Part shown: positions 1 to 8,630 of the stretch, piece after piece
Position numbering within the stretch: the stretch's first letter is position 1
How the letters are laid out: each line of letters begins with the position of its first letter
Notes under the pieces: generated by a model
The model's input: only the letters and a program-made list of their open reading frames with translations
Databases searched by the model: none
What the model was told of the DNA's origin: nothing
Translations under genes and position numbers: made by a program
From: Bacillota bacterium
GTDB lineage: Bacteria > Bacillota > Clostridia > Acetivibrionales > DSM-1351
DNA length: 49,102 nt
Direction: 5' to 3'
NCBI GenBank assembly: GCA_023398105.1
Contig: JAEWST010000086.1
Coordinates: 1-49,102 of the forward strand

Positions 1-1
1 T

Positions 2-130
2 ATAATTGACATGTTCAAGAACCTCCAAATGGTTGGTGTGATTGGGTTTGGTCACTTATATTATACCATATTTAGAGGTATTCTTGAACCTTTTTATTGC
101 CCAAAACTACTGATTTTTCAAGGGACATAG
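2..130 (+). other. Open frame running in from the left edge, possible 3' end of a gene or small peptide
   Basis: This frame is open from the first bases of the window to a TAG at 128-130. An internal ATG at 11 would give a 39-residue hydrophobic peptide ending in Gln-Gly-Thr. The other two forward frames are closed almost at once. No ribosome binding site is visible for the ATG, and an imperfect inverted repeat (13-30 with 70-89) covers most of the frame and is followed by a T-rich run, which fits a terminator or other non-coding structure better. I list it only because it sits directly upstream of a peptide-modification operon. Confidence 0.2.
13..96 (+). terminator. Imperfect long hairpin, possible terminator of an upstream gene
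   Basis: GTTCAAGAACCTCCAAAT (13-30) pairs imperfectly with the segment at 70-89, leaving a loop of about 40 bases, and is followed by CCTTTTTATT. A long-loop terminator is the simplest reading. A mobile-element end or an RNA regulator cannot be excluded. Confidence 0.3.
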
Positions 131-185
131 CACATTTTCCATGTGCGAAAGTTGAATTAATAATTAGAAAAGGTTGTGAGAGGCA

Positions 186-2180
186 GTGAAGAATTCAGTT
201 GGATTTGTATATTTTAAGAGAAATAAGTATAATTTGTTTTCTGCAGAACCTGAAATGAACTGTGTTATTTTAAGAAGCTATTTTGAAAAGATAGGAGTAG
301 AAACAAGTCAATACTGTAATGAAACTCTTCCCAATATACTAGATATTGTTGATGATATAATATCAGAGTACAATGATGTGGTTTGCTTATATGTTGATGA
401 TAGTAATGAAGAGTTTACATTGGCTATAGCAAAAGCTTTATGGGAAAATGATGAAGAAACAGATATAATTTTGTTATATGAAAAAGAAGGTAGCAGAGAA
501 GAAGTTGATTATGGAGAGATTACTTACATTAATATAGCGAAGGAAAAACTGGAAGAGCAGCTAGAGATTCCTGCAGACAAGAAATTTGAATTACAGGAAC
601 TCGAACTAATTGCCTATAAGAATAATTACCTTTATCCTAGGGCATGCGGTGATTATGGTTTAGTACTTAATAAAAAATTTCCAGTTTGTAACAATACGTT
701 AATGGTCAAGCCAGAAATTCTCATAAATGAGATAACATACATAGCGAGAATCATAAATGACAATGAAAATATTAAATTAATTTCAGATGATATACATGCA
801 TATCCAGAATTACAGGCGTTTTTAGAGTTGTTGAGTAAAGCTTCAATAAAGCAAAAGATTACAATTGCAATACCTAATTTTCAGGTGACTGAAGAACTTG
901 TAAATCAACTTGCCAGTTTCAATATAGCTGTTTTATCTAATAAAACGGATGAAAAACACTTCAACAAATTAGGTGTAGACGAAGGAGATGTTGCACTTAT
1001 AAACGGAATGCAGACATATTTTACAGGATATTATCATGAAAATAACTTAGATGGATATACAAAGCACATACAACTAGATAAAAGTGATATTAATCCAGAA
1101 ATATTAAAAATGCTGTCTGCTTATAATTCTGCAAATAGTGCAATTTATTGTAATTTAACAAATACAGATAGCTGTTATAACCAAACAAAGCAAATAGCAG
1201 AAGAAGCTGGGTATTTGTTTACAAATTTGCTTGAATTTAAAGAGCTAGACGATAAGATGAACTTAGATTTATGTATTAATGGTAGGGAGAGAGGGTATAG
1301 GATAAATATCAGTCCTTATTCTGAATATGAAATATCCCAGTCTGATTTTACATATTTAAATGTTAATACTAAAAAGGATTTAGAAAATTTTCTTGAGGAT
1401 GTTAAGAATTTTAATCTAACTGGAGTAGTACAGAGTGATAAAATGTGGCGATTCAATCTGATTGACCAGTGCAGATGGAGTACTAATACTACATGTAAAC
1501 TAAATAAACTGCCTAGATTTAAAGTTTGCGATGAAGAAATTTATCCTTGTATAAACTGCAATAAGTCAGTAGGAAATATTTCTAATATACAGTTTGAGAT
1601 GATGAAGAACTTAAGTGTTGAAATAGATCGTGAGCATATAAAGCGTAAATGTGATGAATGCCCAGTTAACACATATTGTTCAAAGTGTGTATGTTTACCT
1701 GACTTCTTATCGAGTGAAGAATATTGCGAATTAATGAAATCTGATTTGGCAATTTCCAGATTTATATTAAAAATGAATCAGATAAAATATCTTTTAACTT
1801 TAACAAACCTTAGTGCATTGCAAGGTATAAGTATTGATGATGTTGTAATTATGACAAAAAATAATTGCTTAGAAATTGAGGTCACAAAGCATGGAACGCA
1901 TAAGTATATCAACGAGGATGTTTTATTTATTAAAATCCCAAAGAAATCTGCTTATATGGCATTCAATCCTTTAACTAGAAAGACGTTTACACTTAACGGA
2001 AATATGTTTGCTGTATGTGAATTACTAAATAAAGGCCTAGGTAAAGATGAAATGGTGGAGTTGCTACAGGGACATTATAATTTGACTAAAGAAGCTTCAA
2101 ATCAGGTATTGTATACAGCTTTCAACTTTTTGCAGGATAAAGGCTGCTTACAAAGAAAGGCAGAAATAGATGTTTTATAA
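186..2180 (+). CDS. Peptide maturation system protein, TIGR04066-like, with Cys cluster and PqqD-like C-terminus
   Basis: A 664-residue protein starting at GTG 186, with purine-rich AAAAGG upstream. Residues 1-130 have the alternating strand-helix pattern of a cobalamin-binding-like domain. Residues about 140-400 look like a TIM-barrel core related to radical SAM enzymes, but I see no CxxxCxxC motif. Residues 429-514 carry about eleven cysteines (429, 437, 448, 455, 458, 489, 492, 498, 501, 503, 514), as in SPASM iron-sulfur domains. Residues about 575-660 resemble the PqqD/RiPP recognition fold that binds leader peptides. I infer a substrate-recruiting scaffold of a ribosomally made peptide pathway, close to the TIGR04066 family described beside clostridial peptide maturases. 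It overlaps the methyltransferase gene by 11 bases. The family name is recalled, not searched. Confidence 0.5.
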   Translation: MKNSVGFVYFKRNKYNLFSAEPEMNCVILRSYFEKIGVETSQYCNETLPNILDIVDDIISEYNDVVCLYVDDSNEEFTLAIAKALWENDEETDIILLYEKEGSREEVDYGEITYINIAKEKLEEQLEIPADKKFELQELELIAYKNNYLYPRACGDYGLVLNKKFPVCNNTLMVKPEILINEITYIARIINDNENIKLISDDIHAYPELQAFLELLSKASIKQKITIAIPNFQVTEELVNQLASFNIAVLSNKTDEKHFNKLGVDEGDVALINGMQTYFTGYYHENNLDGYTKHIQLDKSDINPEILKMLSAYNSANSAIYCNLTNTDSCYNQTKQIAEEAGYLFTNLLEFKELDDKMNLDLCINGRERGYRINISPYSEYEISQSDFTYLNVNTKKDLENFLEDVKNFNLTGVVQSDKMWRFNLIDQCRWSTNTTCKLNKLPRFKVCDEEIYPCINCNKSVGNISNIQFEMMKNLSVEIDREHIKRKCDECPVNTYCSKCVCLPDFLSSEEYCELMKSDLAISRFILKMNQIKYLLTLTNLSALQGISIDDVVIMTKNNCLEIEVTKHGTHKYINEDVLFIKIPKKSAYMAFNPLTRKTFTLNGNMFAVCELLNKGLGKDEMVELLQGHYNLTKEASNQVLYTAFNFLQDKGCLQRKAEIDVL

Positions 2181-2973
2181 AGGGATTTTTAAAGAGATTA
2201 TTGAAGACAAAAATATTAATGTAAATGAAGTGAAATTTTATGAAGGACACTATGCAGATCTATATCAAAATACAGTAAAGACTTCTAGTTATGACATTGA
2301 AGTTTATCAAAAGCAAGCAGCTTGGGTTGGCAGGAATATTTTGGAGTTGGCGTGCGGGTCAGGGAGGGTAGGAATTTCTCTTGCTAAAGCTGGATATAAT
2401 GTCACAGGAATAGATATCTCCGAGGATATGCTGAACATTTATAAAGAGAGGTTATCTAAAGAAGCAGGGCGTGTTAAGAATAGAGTTCGCATTATGCAGG
2501 GAGATATAACGAATTTTTCAGTAGGAGAAAAGTTTGACTTGATTATATTACCGGCTATTACTATATGCTTGTTTAATGATGAGCAGATACAAAAAATATT
2601 AAAATGTGTTTCTGAACACTTAACCGAAAACGGAAGATTTGCTTTTGATTGGGTTAAGTATGAAGCTGATAGATTTTTCAGGAATTGCACTTTGCCATTT
2701 ACAATAAGATGGTCTAATGAGGATACGTATAATATAGTGTTAATACAAGAGTTTCTTATACCTGAATGTCAGGAAATTCTTGTAAACATGTATGGCGAAA
2801 TTATCAGAGGAAATGAGACTATAAGAAATATTGGTTATACAAAGAAGAGAATAATAACACAGGAAATTCTAAAAAACAATATAGATAACAGTCCACTAAA
2901 GCTACAGAATATTATTGAAATCCAAAATTCTGATTATGAGCAGGGGTTTATTTTCTATATTCTTGGCAAGTAG
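2170..2973 (+). CDS. SAM-dependent class I methyltransferase
   Basis: 267 residues. The SAM-binding motif I reads LELACGSGRVG (about residues 57-67), followed by the acidic strand end GIDIS, which should bind the SAM ribose. Length and layout match small-molecule or peptide N-/O-methyltransferases of the Methyltransf_25/11 type. The ATG lies inside the 3' end of the preceding gene (11-base overlap), so the two are translationally coupled. Within this operon its likely target is an amine or hydroxyl on a modified peptide, for example an amine installed by the aminotransferase encoded next. The exact substrate is unknown. Confidence 0.8.
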   Translation: MFYKGIFKEIIEDKNINVNEVKFYEGHYADLYQNTVKTSSYDIEVYQKQAAWVGRNILELACGSGRVGISLAKAGYNVTGIDISEDMLNIYKERLSKEAGRVKNRVRIMQGDITNFSVGEKFDLIILPAITICLFNDEQIQKILKCVSEHLTENGRFAFDWVKYEADRFFRNCTLPFTIRWSNEDTYNIVLIQEFLIPECQEILVNMYGEIIRGNETIRNIGYTKKRIITQEILKNNIDNSPLKLQNIIEIQNSDYEQGFIFYILGK

Positions 2974-2992
2974 ATAAGGATTGAGAAACATT

Positions 2993-3060
2993 AGGGAGGT
3001 GCCAAGTCCATGTGGCTTACAGTAATGTGTTTTTAGTAATTAAGCATGGACGTTATAATG
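2993..3060 (+). promoter_or_regulatory. SD separated from the start codon by a hairpin
   Basis: A strong SD (AGGGAGGT, 2993-3000) lies 46 bases before the nearest ATG of the aminotransferase (3046). Between them TCCATG (3007-3012) can pair with CATGGA (3045-3050); folding would put the SD about 12 bases from ATG 3058. The same layout, with the same AAG-TCCATG and CATGGA arms, occurs before the HtrA gene at 15864-15924. Between the arms lies a tiny frame starting at ATG 3010 and ending at TAG 3036, which could alternatively be a leader peptide using this SD. Confidence 0.4.
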
Positions 3061-4371
3061 ACAGAAGAAAACAACAAAGATGCTATTATATATCCTTTGA
3101 GGGATTTTAATTACAATTACAGCGGACCCATGTTTATAAGAGGAGAAGGCATTTTTCTTTTTGATGATAAGGGTAAAAAGTACATAGATACCATTAGTGG
3201 GTTGTGGAATGTACCATTTGGATATTCTAATGATACTATTAATAAATCAGTTATAACTCAATTAAATGATTTACATTTTATTAATTTATACTCAAATAGT
3301 TCACCTATTGTAAAGCTTTATGCAAATAAGCTAATTGATGTACTAAATGGTGATTTTTCAAGATTAATTTATACATGTAGCGGCTCAGAGTCTATAGAAT
3401 GTGCAATTAAGCTAGCAAGAAAATACTTCAAACTCAGAAATAAACCTAATAAAAATAAAATAGCAGTTTTGGATATGTCTTATCATGGGACTACGTATGC
3501 AGCTATGTCTGCAAGCGGTATGGATACAGAGGAGTCACAGAAATATGCACCAATTGTTGGAGGATTTATAAGGATAAAAACTCCATTTTGTAGCTGCTGT
3601 GAATCTGAGAATATGACTGCTTCATGTAAAAGAGAACCTTTAGAAAGTTTGCACAATTTGTTTGAAGAAAGCAGCGATATTGCGGCAGTTATTATAGAGC
3701 CTGTTATTGGGTCGGGAGGTATAATTCCCATTCCAGATTGGTATTTATCAGAACTCAAAAGTGTTACTGATAAAAATGACTGCTTAATTATTTTTGATGA
3801 GGTTGCAACAGGATTTGGTAGGACGGGTTCCCTGTTTAATTATATGTCATCATCAGTAAAGCCTGATGTGCTATGTCTCGCTAAAGGTATCAATAATGGT
3901 GTTATACCGATGGGAGCAACACTTATAAACAAAAAAATAGAAGATATGTATATTCATAATGAACAATTTATTGAACATTTCTCCACTCAGAACGGTAATC
4001 CTTTAGCTTGTTCAGCAGCATATGCCACAATACAATTATGTGATAAATCAATTATGGAGCATGTATCGTTGGTCGGAAGCTATTTGAGAGAGCAATTAGA
4101 TAAACATTTAACTTCTCTTGGTATGGTTCGTTGTATAAGAGGGAAAGGATTAATGGTTGCAATTGATTTAGTAGATAAAAATAGAGTTCCGATAAGTATG
4201 ATCCAGCTTGAAAATATACAGGCAAGTCTAAAGAAGAGAGGATTAATAATCTATCCATTTATAATTGAAGGAAAGACAAGTGGGTTAAGTTTGTTTCCGA
4301 GCTTTGTTGTATCAACACAGGAAGTGGACAAAATAGTAAGTATTTTGAGTAAGACATTAGCTAAATATTGA
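3058..4371 (+). CDS. Class III (acetylornithine/omega type) PLP aminotransferase
   Basis: A protein of about 437 residues (441 if ATG 3046 is used). The class III signature is clear: FDEVATGFGRTG with the cofactor-contacting Asp near residue 251, and the PLP-binding lysine in LAKGINNG near residue 280 (numbered from ATG 3046). SGSESIE and SYHGTT are the phosphate-binding and cofactor-stacking regions. It transfers amino groups to an aldehyde or ketone. In this operon the carbonyl could come from the dehydrogenase encoded next, and the methyltransferase could cap the new amine. A short Cys-rich insert (four Cys between 182 and 194) is unusual for the family. I chose ATG 3058 because it falls at correct spacing if the hairpin upstream forms; ATG 3046 lies inside the hairpin arm. 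Confidence 0.85.
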   Translation: MTEENNKDAIIYPLRDFNYNYSGPMFIRGEGIFLFDDKGKKYIDTISGLWNVPFGYSNDTINKSVITQLNDLHFINLYSNSSPIVKLYANKLIDVLNGDFSRLIYTCSGSESIECAIKLARKYFKLRNKPNKNKIAVLDMSYHGTTYAAMSASGMDTEESQKYAPIVGGFIRIKTPFCSCCESENMTASCKREPLESLHNLFEESSDIAAVIIEPVIGSGGIIPIPDWYLSELKSVTDKNDCLIIFDEVATGFGRTGSLFNYMSSSVKPDVLCLAKGINNGVIPMGATLINKKIEDMYIHNEQFIEHFSTQNGNPLACSAAYATIQLCDKSIMEHVSLVGSYLREQLDKHLTSLGMVRCIRGKGLMVAIDLVDKNRVPISMIQLENIQASLKKRGLIIYPFIIEGKTSGLSLFPSFVVSTQEVDKIVSILSKTLAKY

Positions 4372-4408
4372 TTATAGTAAAAATATCATGTGAAATTTGG
4401 TGACAAAT

Positions 4409-5185
4409 ATGAAAGATAAAATATCTTTGGATTTAAATAATAAGAATGCTATTGTGACAGGAGCAGCAGGAGAGATAGGCAGAACTATTGCAGAAGTAAT
4501 GGCAATTGCGGGCTGTAATGTTATATTAATAGATCTTGAAATACAGATGGGTATTTTACAGGAATTATCAGAAAAATTAAAGACGGTGTATTCTGTCAAT
4601 ACGTCTTGTAAGGCAGTGGATATACGTAATGCGAGGGAAGTTAAAACCTTAGCAGATGCTCTTGAAAATGAGTTTACTAATATTGATATTCTTATTAATA
4701 ATGTAGGGGTTAATCAATTGGTACCAGCATTGCAGGTAAAAGAAGAGGATTGGGACACTATTCTAGATACTAATCTAAAAGGTACATTCCTAATGTGTCA
4801 AAATATTGGAAGATTAATGGTTACAGCGAGAATGGGTTCAATTGTAAATATTGCGTCGCAACACGGAATTGTTGGTAATGATATGCGTGCACCATATTGT
4901 GCAAGTAAGGCTGGGGTTATTAATTTGACAAGAGAGCTGGCACTAGAATGGGCTAAATATAATATCAGAGTTAATTGTGTTTCACCAACCTATGTAAAAA
5001 CAGAAAAGAATAAAGCAATGCTTTCAGATAATATTAATTTCAAAAAAACGCTAACTAGTATTCCAATGGGAAGATACTGCACACCACTTGATGTTGCACA
5101 GTCTGTACTATTTCTATCAAGTCCGCTTGCAAGTTTGGTTACTGGACATAATTTGGTTGTAGATGGCGGGTATACGATAAGATAG
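4409..5185 (+). CDS. Short-chain dehydrogenase/reductase (SDR)
   Basis: 258 residues from ATG 4409, which has GGTGA just upstream; in-frame TTG 4397 and GTG 4400 are less likely. Classical SDR features are present: the NAD(P)-binding TGAAGEIG (about residues 17-24), NNVG, and catalytic Ser 150, Tyr 163 and Lys 167. The C-terminus LVVDGGY is typical. Asp after the second strand (LIDLE) suggests NAD rather than NADP. It would oxidise an alcohol or reduce a carbonyl. Between an aminotransferase and a radical SAM gene, an alcohol-to-carbonyl step feeding the transaminase is a reasonable inference, though not proven. Confidence 0.88.
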   Translation: MKDKISLDLNNKNAIVTGAAGEIGRTIAEVMAIAGCNVILIDLEIQMGILQELSEKLKTVYSVNTSCKAVDIRNAREVKTLADALENEFTNIDILINNVGVNQLVPALQVKEEDWDTILDTNLKGTFLMCQNIGRLMVTARMGSIVNIASQHGIVGNDMRAPYCASKAGVINLTRELALEWAKYNIRVNCVSPTYVKTEKNKAMLSDNINFKKTLTSIPMGRYCTPLDVAQSVLFLSSPLASLVTGHNLVVDGGYTIR

Positions 5186-5212
5186 CATACAAATGTTATG
5201 AGGAGGATAATT

Positions 5213-6538
5213 GTGGCAAATGTACTATTAATTAATTTGGCAATAATCAAATTTTATGATAAATCAGAGATTATGAAGGAAACCTACAATCCTCCTTTAG
5301 GATTATTGTATATGGCAAGTACACTTACAAATTCTGGACACACAGTAAAAATAATAGACTACATAAATGTAAAGTACTCTAAGATGGAAATATTAAAGGA
5401 AATTGAAGCCTTTAATCCAATAATATTAGGCATATCAGTGTATACAGAGAACATTGAGGAGGCCTTTAAACTATCCCGTTCTATAAAGAGAAAGCTTCCC
5501 TACATAAAGATTGTTTTAGGAGGACCACAAGCTAGTCTCGAACCACAATATTGCATTAATAACAAAAATATTGATTATGTATTAAAACATGAGGGTGAGT
5601 CTTCAATGCTAGAGCTTGTGGAAGCTTTAGAGTCTAAAGAGACAATGATTTCTTTAAAGGACATTACTGGTATAGTATATTATGATGAGAGTGGAACATT
5701 AATTGAGAATAAAAAACGCAAGGATATTAATGATCTTGATCTATTACCGTTTCCACTAAGGAGAAGTGACGAAATAACCCAGTACGGTAATATTGTAAAT
5801 CTTATAACCAGTAGAGGCTGTCCAGGTAAATGTGTTTATTGTGCTGCCACAGCACTATCAGGTGCCAAGTATAGAGTGCGTTCTGTGGAAAATACTTTAT
5901 TGGAAATTATGTATATCAAAGCTATTTTTAAGGAGCATTTAAAGGTAATTTATATACTTGACGATACATTCACGGGAATTCCTGAAAGGGTTTTTGAATT
6001 TCTCAAATTAAAAAAGAAATTAAAGGCAGATTTTTTGTGGAGATGCGAGTCAAGGGTTGATGTTGTTACTGAGGAGATGGTAGATAAATTGGCAGAGAGT
6101 CAATGTATAGGTATAGCATTTGGCGTGGAAAGTGGCTCTCAAGATGTACTTAATCAGATTCATAAAAACATTGACCTAAATACTGTGGTAAATGTTGTTG
6201 ATATTTTATATAAGCACAAAATTTATGTTTCACTGAATTTTATGCTGGGGCATTTTTGCGATACAGTTGAGACCATGAATAGTACCTATGATTTTATAAA
6301 GAAAATGTACGATGCTTATAGAGTAGGTATATTCGTAACATATAATACTCCGTTTCCAGGAACATGGCAAGCAACACATATGGAGAAAATAGGGCTTAAG
6401 CTACAACTTACAAATTATTCAGAATATAGTGCACATAGCCCCAGTGTTTCAGGCAGAAATTTTACAATAAGTGATCAAGTAAAAGTTTATCAAAAAATAC
6501 TACCTATTATTATGAATAATGATTTTGGAATAAGATAG
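5213..6538 (+). CDS. Cobalamin-binding-domain radical SAM enzyme
   Basis: 441 residues from GTG 5213, which has a perfect AGGAGG at 5201-5206. The in-frame ATG 5198 lies upstream of that SD and is rejected. Residues 1-145 form a B12-binding Rossmann domain (PPLGLLYMA, GISVYTEN, VLGGPQAS, HEGE). Residues about 200-420 form the radical SAM core with CPGKCVYC, whose cysteines (203, 207, 210) would hold the 4Fe-4S cluster. GVESG follows later. This class B layout carries out methylations or ring and C-C chemistry on unreactive carbons. It is the only obvious catalytically complete radical SAM enzyme in the operon. Substrate unknown. Confidence 0.85.
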   Translation: MANVLLINLAIIKFYDKSEIMKETYNPPLGLLYMASTLTNSGHTVKIIDYINVKYSKMEILKEIEAFNPIILGISVYTENIEEAFKLSRSIKRKLPYIKIVLGGPQASLEPQYCINNKNIDYVLKHEGESSMLELVEALESKETMISLKDITGIVYYDESGTLIENKKRKDINDLDLLPFPLRRSDEITQYGNIVNLITSRGCPGKCVYCAATALSGAKYRVRSVENTLLEIMYIKAIFKEHLKVIYILDDTFTGIPERVFEFLKLKKKLKADFLWRCESRVDVVTEEMVDKLAESQCIGIAFGVESGSQDVLNQIHKNIDLNTVVNVVDILYKHKIYVSLNFMLGHFCDTVETMNSTYDFIKKMYDAYRVGIFVTYNTPFPGTWQATHMEKIGLKLQLTNYSEYSAHSPSVSGRNFTISDQVKVYQKILPIIMNNDFGIR

Positions 6539-6599
6539 CTTTTAAAAAGGTAAAAATCACATAGACTTCTCATAGAAAAATGAAAGGAAAGGCTTTAAA

Positions 6600-6857
6600 A
6601 TGAAGAATAAGGCTGTAATTGTAAATGTATTAGAAATAAGCTATGCAGGGGAATTATGTTTTGGTGAGATCATTGATTCGGGTATTGTACTAAAACCATC
6701 TGATAAATCAAATATAATGATATGGTTTCCAGTAAATGAAATACTAAAGATTGTTTTACCTGATGCAACTGAAGTGGTTGGAGATGATATACATAATATA
6801 TTTAGTATTTTAGAGGATTTTAGTGCGAGATATGCTTTAGAGGATAAGGATGTTTAA
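6600..6857 (+). CDS. Small beta-rich protein, paralogue of the next gene
   Basis: 85 residues with the SD GAAAGGAAAG upstream. I do not recognise the family. The first 60 residues align by eye with the next gene: a short Val-rich strand, aromatic-x-G-(E/N)-(L/I)-C, then GIV(L/I)(K/E)P, then (F/I)P-x-x-EI. Strand lengths and glycines suggest a small five-stranded barrel of SH3 or Sm type. An acidic helical tail (about residues 62-85) is unique to this copy. It follows the radical SAM gene by 61 bases. It has no obvious leader-core architecture, so I do not call it a precursor peptide. Confidence 0.7.
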   Translation: MKNKAVIVNVLEISYAGELCFGEIIDSGIVLKPSDKSNIMIWFPVNEILKIVLPDATEVVGDDIHNIFSILEDFSARYALEDKDV

Positions 6858-6947
6858 TTTTTTAGTAATATTGTAAATAAATTTAGTAAACTACTTTATT
6901 ATTAGTTTTAATTTATTGTGCCTTAGTTAAAGAAAGGAAAGCAAAAA

Positions 6948-7154
6948 ATGATAGGTAAACGTATTATAGTAAGAACAACTGCTAATGTGAGTTTTGTAGG
7001 TAATATTTGTGAGTGTGATATATTTAATCTAAATGGTATTGTAATAGAACCAAATCCTAAACTTAATACAAAAGTATTTATCCCAGAAGAGGAAATTCAA
7101 GAATTAGTTGTTGATGGTAAAATAATAAGCTATAAAGAATACCTCTCTATATAA
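6948..7154 (+). CDS. Small beta-rich protein, paralogue of the previous gene
   Basis: 68 residues with the SD AAAGAAAGG ten to fifteen bases upstream of ATG 6948. It shares the strand pattern and GIV(I)EP motif of the gene at 6600-6857 but lacks its acidic tail. A tandem duplication closing the operon is the simplest explanation. Possible roles are a binding chaperone for the modified peptide or a small scaffold; neither is shown by the sequence. Confidence 0.65.
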   Translation: MIGKRIIVRTTANVSFVGNICECDIFNLNGIVIEPNPKLNTKVFIPEEEIQELVVDGKIISYKEYLSI

Positions 7155-7461
7155 ATTTTGTACACTACTCAAACTCCGCAAATTGAAAAGCACTTGTAAC
7201 TACAGATATTAAGACAATTATGCGAAGTTGTGTAAGCATATTTATAACGGTTCAAAACCTTTGTGACGATAAAATATCGGTTTTTTAGTAGATAGTAATT
7301 AACTATGCAAAAAAGCTAGAAAAAGCTAATATGGTTAACATAATCACTGTTAAAACGATTATTGTCACATTTTTTTAATTTGAATAACTACATAGAAAAA
7401 TATATAATTATAATAAGTCTAAATACTCAGTATATATTTTGCAAAATTTGGAGCTGATCAT
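7155..7461. other. Intergenic region with one diverged palindromic element
   Basis: 307 AT-rich bases between the modification operon and the SGNH hydrolase. I see no convincing gene. At about 7247-7308 a segment with CGGTTC, AAAACC, CGATAAAATATCG and GATAGTAATT resembles the structured repeats at 20928-21002 and 37119-37250, though its outer arms are weaker. No clear terminator for the upstream operon is visible. Confidence 0.4.
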
Positions 7462-8625
7462 ATGAAGAAATTGAAAGAAGTATTTTCAATTGTACTTAGT
7501 GTTGCAGCATTATTTGGAGCATCTTTGCCTGCCTATGCACCTACCAATATAGTAGAAGAGGTTATTACTACATATATTCCATTTAACATAATAAATGAAA
7601 ATACTTCTTATGTTGCGTTAGGAGATTCAATAACAACAGGATATGGTCTAGAAAACTACAATAGCAACGATGTACAGAATAAAACAAGTGAAAAGAGTTT
7701 TGTTACAAAATTGAGTAAGAAATTAGGGAAAGAAGCAGTAAATTTAGGTGTAGATGGAATAGATTCTTCAAGGCTATTGAATGCAATTACCAATCCTTCA
7801 ACTGCAGATCAGGAAGTAGCAATAGCCCAAATAGAAAAGGCAGGCGTTATAACAGTTTCTATTGGTGGAAATGACGTCTTTATGGCATTAGCAGAGGTGT
7901 TAAACGATAAGCTTGGAAAGGGCAAAAATCTTTTTAATGCCAGTAAACAGGAAATTCTAAAGGTAACAATGGAGCTACTATTCAATAAAAGTGCAAAAGA
8001 TACCATGAAAAATAAAGTGTTAGCAGCTACAAAGACATTTAACGGTGATGCAGCAAACAATAAGGAAGGTAACTTTGCTAGTATCATAAGAATAATAAAA
8101 GAGTTAAATCCTAATGCTCAAATTGTAGTACAAACAATATACAATCCATATGATTTACAATTTGCTAGCTTTTGTAATACAGCAATAGAATCAATAAACG
8201 CAAAAATAATTAATGACTCAGAAAATGGAAAAAACTATCTTGTGGCTGATACATATTCAGCTTTTGCAAAGGCTAAATCAGGTACGATACTTGTGAATTC
8301 TGATACAGGAAAAACCTTTGATCCACATCCGACTGCCAAAGGGCACGAGGTTATTTATACAGTAATTGCTTCTGCATTGCAAAACAATACATTGCCATAT
8401 AAAATAAAAACAGCTATTGCTAATGGAAAGCTGACTAATAGCGTTTATCAAGGAGAGCTGCTTTTGACTGTAACACCGAATAAAGAATGCAAAATGCCCA
8501 AAAGTATTTCGGTGACAATAGGAAGCAGTGCCAAAGTAATTCTTGACTTAGATAGCAATGGTATGGCATCAATACCAATTGCTGATGTTGGATCAGATAT
8601 TATGGTTAGTGCGATTTGTGGTTAG
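7462..8625 (+). CDS. Secreted SGNH/GDSL-type hydrolase
   Basis: 387 residues. Residues 1-26 are a signal peptide with cleavage likely after AYA. The SGNH blocks are visible: ALGDSITTG (nucleophile Ser 56), SIGGNDVF (Gly-Asn-Asp, 135-138) and DPHPTAKGH (Asp 287 and His 289) near the end of the catalytic domain. Such enzymes remove acyl groups from lipids, polysaccharides or cell-wall polymers outside the cell. The last 85 residues form a separate small beta-rich domain (VYQGELLLTVTPN onward). It stands alone and is followed by a terminator. Confidence 0.88.
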   Translation: MKKLKEVFSIVLSVAALFGASLPAYAPTNIVEEVITTYIPFNIINENTSYVALGDSITTGYGLENYNSNDVQNKTSEKSFVTKLSKKLGKEAVNLGVDGIDSSRLLNAITNPSTADQEVAIAQIEKAGVITVSIGGNDVFMALAEVLNDKLGKGKNLFNASKQEILKVTMELLFNKSAKDTMKNKVLAATKTFNGDAANNKEGNFASIIRIIKELNPNAQIVVQTIYNPYDLQFASFCNTAIESINAKIINDSENGKNYLVADTYSAFAKAKSGTILVNSDTGKTFDPHPTAKGHEVIYTVIASALQNNTLPYKIKTAIANGKLTNSVYQGELLLTVTPNKECKMPKSISVTIGSSAKVILDLDSNGMASIPIADVGSDIMVSAICG

Positions 8626-8630
8626 TTTAA

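Noticed and set aside
3010..3036. Eight-codon frame with the strong SD before the aminotransferase as a precursor peptide
   Set aside because: Too short for leader plus core; the SD-hairpin explanation or a leader peptide fits better.
6600..7154. The two small paralogues as RiPP precursors
   Set aside because: They look like folded beta proteins conserved along their length, without a leader and variable core.
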